From JAYUKV01 sp043764135 (GTDB lineage: Bacteria > Patescibacteriota > JACMRA01): DNA of 13,542 nucleotides. Position numbers and translations under genes: made by a program. The notes under the pieces were generated by a model. The model did not search any database, was not told the DNA's origin, and was given only the letters and a program-made list of their open reading frames with translations. The stretch spans positions 1 to 13,542 of the forward strand of contig JAYUKV010000063.1 of NCBI GenBank assembly GCA_043764135.1, read 5' to 3'. This document shows, one piece after another, positions 1 through 6,662 of the stretch (its first letter is position 1; each line of letters begins with the position of its first letter).

Positions 1-29
1 TTATCTTTTACCATTGGGTAAAGAGATAA
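1..29 (-). terminator. possible terminator hairpin at window edge
   Basis: An imperfect hairpin has inner arms 6-12 and 17-23, a single bulged A at 24, outer pairs 1-5 with 25-29, and a 4-base loop. It lies about 90 bases beyond the stop of the minus-strand glycosyltransferase, so it could end that transcript. Any T-tract on the minus strand would lie outside the window, so this cannot be settled here. The 88 bases between it and the gene show nothing else I can support. Confidence 0.3.
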
Positions 30-117
30 ATAACAGAATCAATATCTAGATAAATTTTATTCGATTATTTTGTACAATTAAAAGGTGAATAGGCTATAAA
101 ATTTATTCAAACACTTA

Positions 118-1311
118 CTATTGAATTGAATTAATTAGCTTTTCTACTTGGAGAACCCAATTGTGAGAGTTTAATTCTTTTTTTTGTATTTTGATTAAAT
201 CGTCACTATTTTCTTTTGAATTTATAAGTCTATACATTAATTGGGAAAATAGTTTTGTATCTCTATATTCAAATGTCGGTGTTGAAGGTACAATATCAGT
301 AAACCCACATCTTGTAGAAGCGATTGTTGGAACACCTTGTCTTATTGCTTCAAGGGCAGTTAAACCAAATGGTTCACTAACTGATGGCATTACAAACAAC
401 GAAGCATTGGCGTATGCAAGTCTTTTTTCTTCTCCATCTAACCAATTTACGAGTGTTACATAGTTATGTAAATTATGTTTTGCAATGTATTTGTTAATCA
501 TTTTTAACTCTTCTCCATCACCAACGATTGATAACTTTGCAGCGCTATCTAGTTTAAGTAATTTTCTAAAAGCCATCATTAAGTAACGTAAACCTTTTTG
601 ATATACTAATCTTCCTAGAAATAGTATTCTCTTATCCTCTCTTGGTTGTTCCAAATTAACAATACTCTTCATTTCAGAATCGTTATGAATTATTATAATT
701 TGTTTGGCTTTGCAATTTAGGTATTTAATTAAAACTTTTTTTGAGACTGAAGAGACTGTATAAATTTTATCTGCTTGATTGTAGAATTTTTTTTCTAGAT
801 TATGGATAATAACTGAAGTCTTGGACATCTTACCGCCATAATTACGATCAACTTCTGTTCCATTAATATAAAATGAAAAGGGAATTGGACAATTTATATT
901 TTTAAGAAGTTGAAATGTTGGAATGGATAACCAATCCATACCTAAGATCACATCATAATTATTAGTTTTTAAGTGTTCTTCTATTGCATATGCATAAGCT
1001 TGAGCAACAGTAGGAGTATTATTTGGATATACTTTTGTTACTTGAGTATCTACTTTCTTAAAAGCCTTAAGGTTAAAGTTTTTTAATTTGAAATCTAATC
1101 CATCTATTGGTTTGAGATTTAGTAATTGTTTTTCAATTTCATCTTTGAGGATTAGAATTTTTTTATCTTCTACAAGAACTGTACTATCAGGGACCGCAGT
1201 AGATACTTCATGGCCTTGAGCCTGAAGTTCATTTACTAGATGCCTCACAAGAACACCTAGTCCACCACAATATATAGGGTATATTTCCCATGATAGTATT
1301 AGAATTTTCAT
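118..1311 (-). CDS. GT-B glycosyltransferase, glycogen-synthase-like
   Basis: This is a 397-residue cytosolic GT-B glycosyltransferase of the GT4/GT5 type, which would transfer glucose from a nucleotide sugar to a growing glucan. Visible features are the N-terminal strand followed by the glycine loop YCGGLGVL (14-21, the equivalent of the KxGGL region of starch/glycogen synthases), the second-domain entry FLGRLVYQKG (231-240), VGDGEE (263-268), and the donor-site motif SEPFGLTALEA (312-322), with E313 and E321 spaced as an EX7E pair. It is shorter than bacterial GlgA (about 480 residues) and closer to archaeal or GT4-type glycogen synthases. It starts 25 bases after the glgP stop on the same strand, so the two are probably cotranscribed. 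The leader is A-rich with no Shine-Dalgarno. The fold call is firm; the glucan-synthase role is inferred from the neighbour and the N-terminal loop. Stop codon is TAG. Confidence 0.85.
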   Translation of the reverse strand: MKILILSWEIYPIYCGGLGVLVRHLVNELQAQGHEVSTAVPDSTVLVEDKKILILKDEIEKQLLNLKPIDGLDFKLKNFNLKAFKKVDTQVTKVYPNNTPTVAQAYAYAIEEHLKTNNYDVILGMDWLSIPTFQLLKNINCPIPFSFYINGTEVDRNYGGKMSKTSVIIHNLEKKFYNQADKIYTVSSVSKKVLIKYLNCKAKQIIIIHNDSEMKSIVNLEQPREDKRILFLGRLVYQKGLRYLMMAFRKLLKLDSAAKLSIVGDGEELKMINKYIAKHNLHNYVTLVNWLDGEEKRLAYANASLFVMPSVSEPFGLTALEAIRQGVPTIASTRCGFTDIVPSTPTFEYRDTKLFSQLMYRLINSKENSDDLIKIQKKELNSHNWVLQVEKLINSIQ

Positions 1312-1336
1312 ATTTGTTTTTATTTTTGTTTTTGTA

Positions 1337-2980
1337 TTATTTTAGATAAGATATTAAATAATACTCTTGGACCACTCTATGCGTATTAAAATAAGTTCCA
1401 TTAAGTGCAATACAAGTTTTAATAAGTTTGACCCATTTTGCTTTGTCTTGGTATGTATTGTAAATTTCGTTTTCAAGTTTTGAATATAGGTCCTCTGTTT
1501 CATATAATTTACATAGATCACCGACACATAGGTCTTGACCAATACTCCAACCTGTCTCTCCTTCAAGATGACCCTCTACCCACCAACCATCAAGAATTGA
1601 AAAATTTGGAATACCGTTTATACTCGCCTTCATTCCACTTGTTCCACTTGCCTCAAGCGGTGGCATAGGATTGTTGAGCCATAAGTCGCAACCTAATAGA
1701 ATTGTTTTAGCAAGTTTAATTCCATAATTAGGTACAAAAGCTATAGATAAATGTTGATCGGTTAGGGAAGCTGCTTCTATTAATCTTGAGACCAACTGCT
1801 TTCCCACTTCATCAGTAGGGTAGGCTTTACCTGAAAATACAATTTGGAGTTTACCGTATTTTTTGGCAATTGATTTTAGTCGATCTATTTGGGAAAGTAT
1901 AAAATCCGCTCGTTTGTAACCAGTAGTTCTTCTTGCAAATCCTATAGTAAATACATTTGGGTCAAAATCATACCCTTCACTTTTAAGATAATTACATAAA
2001 TTCTGTTTGTTACTGCTATGATTATCCAATAATAACTGATCAGGAACAACCCCAATTTGCCGTAAAGCATTAGGATCGATTCTCCAATTACCTAAATAAG
2101 TATCATAAATTTTTCCCAATCCTTCACACACCCAAGTTCCAGTATGAACTCCATTTGTTATATATTTAATATCATATTGTGGGTACATTGCAAGAGTTAC
2201 ATCCTTATGTCGCCTTGCAACTGCATTAGAAGTTTTTGCAAAATATAGACACAGATCAGTGTAATTCACTAGATTATTTACTATTAATTGTTTAGGAATC
2301 AAATTAGTTAAATCTTCACCAATTAGATCTTTGAGTATATTAATTTCCATCTTTTGATGAGCTCCTTCAAGTGGTGTATGTGTTGTAAATACTAGATGCT
2401 CTCTTACTTCTTGTTCGCTACTAAATTCATTTCTTAATGCCAAAGCAAGGACCGCTGAATGAGATTCATTTAGATGAAATATTTCTATTCCCAAGTTAAG
2501 TTGTTTATTTATATCTATAGCTCCAAGACCCAAAAGAATCTCTTGCATATTCCAAATTGTTTTATCCCAAGGATAAATATGATCCGATAAAATTCTAATA
2601 TTTTCAGTATTAGACTCAATATCAGTGTCAATAAAATAAATACAATTCACAAACCCAGACGCCATTGATTTATATTCATATTTCCATAGTTGATAATTTA
2701 TTTCTAAATTGTTTACTTTAAGAATAAATTGTTTATCTACCTTAGTAAGGAATTTTTTGTAGTCCCACAAATCATCTTCCTCGGTTTGTTTACCATTAAC
2801 TATCACTTGTTTGAAGTAGCCTTTTTTATACAATATACTTATACCAATCATTTCATATTCTAAATCAGTATTAGATTTAAATATATCACCAGACAAGATT
2901 CCAAGACCTCCACAATAAGTCTTCATTTCATCTTCCAATCCAAACTCCATTGAGACAAATCCGATCTTGGGTAATTTCAT
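1337..2980 (-). CDS. glgP: alpha-glucan phosphorylase (GT35), short form
   Basis: The enzyme releases glucose-1-phosphate from alpha-1,4-glucans using pyridoxal phosphate. The family pattern is clear (numbering from the chosen ATG, 547 residues): YCGGLGILSGD near 22-32, HLNESH at 169-174, TTHTPLEGAH about 199-208, TNGVHTGTW about 275-283, FARRTTGYKR at 348-357, and the PLP site GTSGMKAS with Lys at about 451, followed by the typical LDGWW. It belongs to the compact glucan-phosphorylase group, not the 800-residue MalP type. An upstream ATG at 2998 would add six residues, but that ATG overlaps the flank of a TATAAT box at 2987-2992. The ATG at 2980 lies six bases past that box and the following residues match the family start, so I chose it. 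It is transcribed with the glycosyltransferase below it. Confidence 0.93.
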   Translation of the reverse strand: MKLPKIGFVSMEFGLEDEMKTYCGGLGILSGDIFKSNTDLEYEMIGISILYKKGYFKQVIVNGKQTEEDDLWDYKKFLTKVDKQFILKVNNLEINYQLWKYEYKSMASGFVNCIYFIDTDIESNTENIRILSDHIYPWDKTIWNMQEILLGLGAIDINKQLNLGIEIFHLNESHSAVLALALRNEFSSEQEVREHLVFTTHTPLEGAHQKMEINILKDLIGEDLTNLIPKQLIVNNLVNYTDLCLYFAKTSNAVARRHKDVTLAMYPQYDIKYITNGVHTGTWVCEGLGKIYDTYLGNWRIDPNALRQIGVVPDQLLLDNHSSNKQNLCNYLKSEGYDFDPNVFTIGFARRTTGYKRADFILSQIDRLKSIAKKYGKLQIVFSGKAYPTDEVGKQLVSRLIEAASLTDQHLSIAFVPNYGIKLAKTILLGCDLWLNNPMPPLEASGTSGMKASINGIPNFSILDGWWVEGHLEGETGWSIGQDLCVGDLCKLYETEDLYSKLENEIYNTYQDKAKWVKLIKTCIALNGTYFNTHRVVQEYYLISYLK

Positions 2981-2986
2981 GCAATA

Positions 2987-3015
2987 ATTATAACACAATA
3001 AACAATTATAGTGAA
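2987..3015 (-). promoter_or_regulatory. glgP promoter, probably leaderless
   Basis: Reading the minus strand: TTCACT (-35, 3015-3010), a 17-base spacer, then a perfect TATAAT (2992-2987) preceded by TGT, an extended -10. Transcription would begin near 2980, which is the A of the chosen start codon, so the mRNA would have little or no leader. No Shine-Dalgarno could fit. Confidence 0.65.
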
Positions 3016-3061
3016 AAAATTTAATTTTTTGAAAAGTTTTACTTAGCTTTTACTACAAAAC

Positions 3062-3086
3062 AAAGCAAGGTTTGTTACCTTGCTTT
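3062..3086 (-). terminator. intrinsic terminator after thrC
   Basis: Nine perfect pairs (3062-3070 with 3078-3086) close a 7-base loop. On the minus strand the hairpin is followed by the T-rich TGTTTTG; on the plus strand no T-tract follows. It ends the thrC transcript and separates it from the glgP promoter. The stop codon of the small reading frame at 3075-3218 lies in its loop. Confidence 0.7.
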
Positions 3087-3218
3087 ATTCAGTGAATTGG
3101 GGATATTATTAATTGATGATGATTCTATTTGAGGTGGGGTGAAAAATTGACCAGTAAAGACAATTGCAGAAATCAACAATGTCACTATTAAAATATTTTT
3201 TATCATATTTTCAATCAT
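3075..3218 (-). CDS. possible 47-residue single-helix membrane peptide
   Basis: A short reading frame runs from ATG at 3218 to TAA at 3075-3077. It has a short charged start (MIENMIKN), then one hydrophobic segment (about residues 8-22, ILIVTLLISAIVF core), then a polar tail rich in Ser, Asn and Pro. It starts 19 bases after the thrC stop on the same strand and ends in the loop of the terminator. No Shine-Dalgarno is visible, and an in-frame ATG four codons later could be used instead. I do not recognise the sequence. The hydrophobic pattern and the placement argue for it; the length and missing ribosome site argue against it. Confidence 0.4.
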   Translation of the reverse strand: MIENMIKNILIVTLLISAIVFTGQFFTPPQIESSSINNIPNSLNKAR

Positions 3219-3237
3219 ATATAAGACTGTTAGTATT

Positions 3238-4599
3238 TTAATTACCAATCTTTGTCAATATATACTCTTTTAAAGCAGGGTATGAATTATACATTTCTAA
3301 CATGGTTTCTTGCTTTGTTCTTGCAATATTAATTGGATCAGAGAGATTAGCGTATTGACCGTTAACATCATAGAAGATTTCATTAAATTTACTTGCATGT
3401 GCTGTTGATAAAACAATGATAGTATCATCTGCAAATTCTGGATGTTGATTTTTTATTGAGTGTTCTACACCTAACAATCCAACTGCGGTGTGTGGATCAA
3501 TTTGTTGATTGTGGTTGTTGTAAATAGATTTCATTTTTATCTTTGTTTCATCATCATCAAATCCTTGGACATAAAAAAGATCTTGCATTTTTTTAATATC
3601 TGGTAATGTTTTTATAGATCCATCTTGGTTTATTTCCCCATCAAATAGAACAATCAGCCTTTCAAGATTAGATGGTTTATAAACATCCATAGCAGAAGAT
3701 ATTGTGGGGATTGATTGTTTATTCTCTTTTAATATCCCCTCTAAAACTAGGTTGTTAAACATATCATTTAAGTTATGAGAAACAATAAATTTTTTGATTG
3801 GATTGCCTAGTAAATATGAAATATATCCTGCAGTGAGATTACCAAGATTACCTGAAGGAACAGAAAATATTACTTCTTCACCTTTACTTACTTGAGCCCA
3901 AGTGTAGATGTAGTAAGCGATTTGTCCATAAATCCTGATAAGATTGATTGAATTAGCTGAAGTTAGGTAACTTCTTATACTCTTATCGCTCATTGCTTGT
4001 TTTACCAATGCCTGACAATCATCAAAGTTTCCATTTATCTCGATGCAATTGATATTTCCCCCTACTATTGTCATCAACTTCCTTTGGTCCTCTGAGACCC
4101 TACCCTTGGGGTAAAGTACAATTACATTTAGACTTGGGTGAGAATTGTAGTTCTTAAACGCATTCGCTACTGCAGATCCAGTATCTCCCGATGTTGCTAC
4201 AAGAATAGTTTTCTTGGATTGATATGAATCAGCTATAACTTTTAAATAAACACCAAGAGTATTAGCGCCATAGTCTTTAAATGCAGAAGTAGGTCCAGTA
4301 TTAAGATCTAGTAAATGAAGATTGTCTTCTAAACTTTTAATTTCTGGCGAAAAGTTGAACACTTCACTTAATCCTTCACTGATAGAACTATTATCAATCT
4401 CATCACCTGTAGTTAGATGGAATAATACTTTTTCTAAAATATCTATGTATTTTAAATTTTTAACATCACGCCAAAATTCTTGAGGTAAAGGATTAATTAT
4501 CAGAGGCAAATAAAGGCCGCCATCTTGTGCAAGTCCATCGAGTATTACTTGTTTTAAACTTACATAGTTGTTAGTGTTTCTAGTTGAGTAATATTGCAT
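3238..4599 (-). CDS. thrC: threonine synthase
   Basis: This PLP enzyme converts O-phospho-L-homoserine to L-threonine, the last step of threonine synthesis. At 453 residues it is close to the usual 430-490. It starts with the family pattern MQYYSTR then VILDGLAQDGGLYLP (18-32). The PLP-binding lysine is K108 in TSAFKDYG, the phosphate-binding loop is ATSGDTG (135-141), and ANSINL and SVPSGNLGNLTAG follow in order. The frame is open upstream to 4785, but those 62 codons read through the T-run and hairpins of the leader, overlap the 66-residue membrane gene, and lie before the point where ThrC homology starts, so I use the ATG at 4599. No good Shine-Dalgarno is seen. No thrA or thrB is in the window, so the rest of the pathway must be elsewhere or absent. 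Confidence 0.93.
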   Translation of the reverse strand: MQYYSTRNTNNYVSLKQVILDGLAQDGGLYLPLIINPLPQEFWRDVKNLKYIDILEKVLFHLTTGDEIDNSSISEGLSEVFNFSPEIKSLEDNLHLLDLNTGPTSAFKDYGANTLGVYLKVIADSYQSKKTILVATSGDTGSAVANAFKNYNSHPSLNVIVLYPKGRVSEDQRKLMTIVGGNINCIEINGNFDDCQALVKQAMSDKSIRSYLTSANSINLIRIYGQIAYYIYTWAQVSKGEEVIFSVPSGNLGNLTAGYISYLLGNPIKKFIVSHNLNDMFNNLVLEGILKENKQSIPTISSAMDVYKPSNLERLIVLFDGEINQDGSIKTLPDIKKMQDLFYVQGFDDDETKIKMKSIYNNHNQQIDPHTAVGLLGVEHSIKNQHPEFADDTIIVLSTAHASKFNEIFYDVNGQYANLSDPINIARTKQETMLEMYNSYPALKEYILTKIGN

Positions 4600-4621
4600 G
4601 GAACCATGCTTAACTAATTCC

Positions 4622-4682
4622 AAAAAAAAATCAATAATAGATAATTGATCAATAAAATTTTCCCTCAAACAAAGTTTGAAGG
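4622..4682 (-). promoter_or_regulatory. thrC leader: hairpin plus terminator-like hairpin (candidate attenuator)
   Basis: On the minus strand, a 9-pair hairpin (4682-4674 with 4670-4662, loop TTT) contains a G-U pair that works only in this RNA direction. It is followed by a weaker hairpin ATCAAT (4649-4644) with ATTGAT (4635-4630) and then eight more T (4629-4622). The T-run ends 22 bases before the thrC ATG. This looks like a terminator in front of the gene: either the end of the membrane-peptide transcript or an attenuator. No threonine-rich leader peptide was found. Confidence 0.5.
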
Positions 4683-4700
4683 AAATATAAAAAGTGTAAG

Positions 4701-4901
4701 CTAAAGGTAATAAATCATTGCATAACCAATATATAATGCAATAACTAACCACATCCAGATTCCAAGACTTAGTCCAATCACCCATTTACAGCACATCAGT
4801 CCGTATAAGGCAGTAGATGAACCAATCCATATTGAAAAGAAAATCAGATAGTCTTGTTTTTTAAACGTTTTGAGATTATGAACAAATCTTTTGTAATTCA
4901 T
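4701..4901 (-). CDS. two-helix small membrane protein, unknown function
   Basis: A 66-residue protein with a basic N-terminus (MNYKRFVHNLKTFKKQ) followed by two hydrophobic segments, about 18-37 and 41-65, joined by a short turn with a Cys-Cys-Lys at 37-39. The positive-inside rule suggests the N-terminus faces the cytoplasm. It lies upstream of thrC on the same strand, separated by the leader hairpins. A minus-strand promoter, TTGACT - 17 bases - TATGAA (4975-4947), would start transcription about 38 bases before the ATG. There is no clear Shine-Dalgarno. I do not recognise the family; no role in threonine metabolism should be assumed from position alone. Stop codon is TAG. Confidence 0.6.
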   Translation of the reverse strand: MNYKRFVHNLKTFKKQDYLIFFSIWIGSSTALYGLMCCKWVIGLSLGIWMWLVIALYIGYAMIYYL

Positions 4902-4946
4902 TTTATAAGGTCGCGGGATAATTTAACTTCGCGTATCATAAATAGT

Positions 4947-4975
4947 TTCATACTATATAATTTGACAAAAGTCAA
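4947..4975 (-). promoter_or_regulatory. promoter of the 66-residue membrane gene
   Basis: Minus strand TTGACT (4975-4970), 17-base spacer, TATGAA (4952-4947). The -35 lies in the palindrome TTGACAAAAGTCAA (4962-4975), which also holds the -35 of the divergent plus-strand gene. Confidence 0.4.
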
Positions 4976-4991
4976 TTCTTATGGTTTTATA
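4962..4991 (+). promoter_or_regulatory. promoter of the secreted-protein gene
   Basis: A perfect TTGACA (4962-4967) is followed after 18 bases by TTTATA (4986-4991). The predicted start near 4998 gives a leader of about 29 bases without a Shine-Dalgarno. The -35 is one arm of the palindrome TTGACAAAAGTCAA. Confidence 0.5.
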
Positions 4992-5026
4992 ACAAAGTTC
5001 ACATTACTTAACCAATTTGTACTAAA

Positions 5027-5485
5027 ATGATGAATCTTAAATCGCTTGTTATGATGGGGTTGATTGGTTTGAGTATCGGTGCTACCGCTCCTAAAGCTTT
5101 TGCAGCTGGTGGTGCAGTCGATACTTTCCTTTTGGGAATTGACCAACGCAATGGTGCTGTTTCAGCCCTTTCTTACGAAGAGGATAACAGCACACAATTT
5201 TCTGACAATGAAGGAAAATCGCTTAGAGTCTTTGAGAACTATCAAAGTGTAGTTTTTGACAAAGATTTGTTGTACAGCGCCACCTTTAATGAAGAAGGTC
5301 GAGTTGTTACACTTTACTTGTTAGGCCAAAAACAAGGACGTGTAGAGTTCCGTTACAATGACAGTACTGTGGAAGTAAGTGTTTATAGCCCGAATACTAA
5401 TGTCGTGGAATCGGAGATTATGACCCTTAAGGATGCTGAAGAATTATCTCGAGTCCTTCTCGGTTATTCCAAAACTGCTGAATAG
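5027..5485 (+). CDS. secreted protein, unknown function
   Basis: A 152-residue protein with a typical Sec signal peptide: a Lys at position 5, a hydrophobic core (about 7-18), and a likely signal peptidase I site after APKAFA (residue 26-27), giving a mature chain of about 125 residues. The mature part is acidic and looks beta-rich, with alternating hydrophobic residues (VVFDKDLLYSATFNEEGRV region) and no cysteine. I recognise no family. Two adjacent ATG codons (5027, 5030) could both serve as start; neither has a Shine-Dalgarno. Codon use (CGT, GCT, GGT, AAC) looks richer in codons of highly expressed genes than the minus-strand neighbours. It has its own promoter and terminator, so it is probably a single-gene unit. 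Stop codon is TAG. Confidence 0.75.
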   Translation: MMNLKSLVMMGLIGLSIGATAPKAFAAGGAVDTFLLGIDQRNGAVSALSYEEDNSTQFSDNEGKSLRVFENYQSVVFDKDLLYSATFNEEGRVVTLYLLGQKQGRVEFRYNDSTVEVSVYSPNTNVVESEIMTLKDAEELSRVLLGYSKTAE

Positions 5486-5528
5486 TAAGTTTGGGACTTT
5501 CAACTCAGCTTTTTAAATAAAGCAAACC

Positions 5529-5564
5529 ACCCCAGTCACATTTTGTGATTGGGGTATATTTTTT
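5529..5564. terminator. intrinsic terminator between convergent genes
   Basis: A 12-pair stem (5529-5540 with 5544-5555, one G-T pair) with a TTT loop is followed on the plus strand by ATATTTTTT. The T-tract overlaps the stop codon of the convergent epimerase gene (5563-5565). The minus-strand side has only a weak T-rich stretch, so it acts mainly on the plus strand. Confidence 0.85.
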
Positions 5565-6483
5565 ATCTAGAAATAATTTGTTTGATCGCCTCAGCATATG
5601 ATGTTGTTTTAAGTTGAGGATATCTTTTTATAAACTTTGAAGAGTCGAAAATGTATGTATTTTTAAATTGATAAAGCATTTCTTTAAACTCTCTTAATAC
5701 AGGGGCGAATAATGAAAATATGATAAGTGTCAATCCTTTTATTTCAACTACTTTCTTAATTTCAACATTCATTTCTTGAGCAAATAATCTACCTAACTGC
5801 TCTTGAGTTAATTGCTCGCTTGTAGTTGGTAAGTGAAATGTCTCACCATTATTACTTTCATCTTTAGCCAAAGTATACAATGCTTCTAATGTATCATTAA
5901 CATATGTAAATGTATGAATTTTATCTTTATCTCCCATAACTTCTAGAACTCCTTTTGAAAGTTGAGTCATAAATCTAGTTCCAAGAACTGAATTACTAAG
6001 ATTATATCCATAGAAATCTGCTGATCTTGCAATTACGCCTTGAACATACTTATTATTGATTTTATCAATTAATTTTGTTGCAATTTGTGCTCTGACTTTA
6101 CCCTTTTTTGAGCTAGGGTTAAACGGGGTAGTTTCGGTCATCACACCATCAATAAGCCCATACATGTAGACATTATCAAAGAAAATTATTTTTGAATTAT
6201 TGTATTGACATGCTTCGATTGTATTATCCATAAGATCTGGCCACTGTTCTTGCCATAGTTTTGTGCTATATGGAATACCTACAAGAAGATATACATATTT
6301 ACAGCCACTAATTGCTTTGTTGATAGAATCTGCAGTAAAATAATCAGTACATCTGTACTCAACACCTTCAATTGTAATTTCAGGTTTATGTCTACCAATC
6401 GAAACAACCCTTTCTCCTTTGTCAACTAAATATTGGGCTAATAACTGACCAATATTACCACTACCTCCTAATATTGCATGCAT
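5563..6483 (-). CDS. NAD(P)-binding epimerase/dehydratase-like protein (atypical SDR)
   Basis: A 306-residue Rossmann-fold protein. The first strand and dinucleotide loop are MHAILGGSGNIGQ (GGSGNIG at 6-12, the GxxGxxG pattern), followed by VVSIGR at the end of strand 2. The catalytic region has FFDNVYMYG (101-109) in place of the usual Ser plus YxxxK: the Tyr is present but no Lys follows at the right place, which suggests an atypical SDR that may bind cofactor without classical epimerase chemistry. Substrate is unknown. An in-frame TTG at 6519 would add a Lys/Thr-rich stretch coded by two A7 tracts; I chose the ATG at 6483 because the Rossmann strand begins there. A TATAAT at 6528-6533 would place transcription start very near that TTG, so the longer form remains possible. 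No Shine-Dalgarno at either. Confidence 0.85.
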   Translation of the reverse strand: MHAILGGSGNIGQLLAQYLVDKGERVVSIGRHKPEITIEGVEYRCTDYFTADSINKAISGCKYVYLLVGIPYSTKLWQEQWPDLMDNTIEACQYNNSKIIFFDNVYMYGLIDGVMTETTPFNPSSKKGKVRAQIATKLIDKINNKYVQGVIARSADFYGYNLSNSVLGTRFMTQLSKGVLEVMGDKDKIHTFTYVNDTLEALYTLAKDESNNGETFHLPTTSEQLTQEQLGRLFAQEMNVEIKKVVEIKGLTLIIFSLFAPVLREFKEMLYQFKNTYIFDSSKFIKRYPQLKTTSYAEAIKQIISR

Positions 6484-6527
6484 AAAATCTATAGTTTGTT
6501 TTTTTGTTTTTTTGGTCAATAGAATCT

Positions 6528-6533
6528 ATTATA
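6528..6533 (-). promoter_or_regulatory. -10 box of the epimerase gene
   Basis: A perfect TATAAT on the minus strand. I see no convincing -35 at 16-18 bases upstream. The transcript would start near 6520, giving a leader of about 37 A-rich bases before the ATG at 6483, or almost none before the TTG at 6519. Confidence 0.4.
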
Positions 6534-6580
6534 ATAACAGTGTTTAAAAGAAAAGGCTATATAGTAATTTATATAAAAAC

Positions 6581-6618
6581 TTTACATTTTTAAAATAGTA
6601 TGTTTTAACACTAAGTGT
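6581..6618 (+). promoter_or_regulatory. lipoprotein gene promoter with palindrome at the start point
   Basis: TTTACA (6581-6586), 17 bases, TTTAAC (6604-6609). The palindrome ACACT-A-AGTGT (6608-6618) covers the expected transcription start and could be an operator. The leader carries a strong Shine-Dalgarno, AGGAG at about 6650-6654. Confidence 0.35.
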
Positions 6619-6662
6619 GTTGAAATACACAAATTGTTTTTTTATTTATAGGAGTTAAACTT

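Noticed and set aside
191..463. Plus-strand open frame opposite the glycosyltransferase
   Set aside because: It lies fully within a gene with clear GT-B motifs and has no family resemblance or ribosome site.
1354..1668. Two small open frames (one per strand) inside glgP
   Set aside because: They overlap the conserved C-terminal part of glgP and show no protein-like pattern of their own.
4600..4785. Upstream extension of thrC by 62 codons
   Set aside because: It overlaps the 66-residue membrane gene, passes through the leader hairpins and T-run, and lies before the point where threonine synthase similarity begins.
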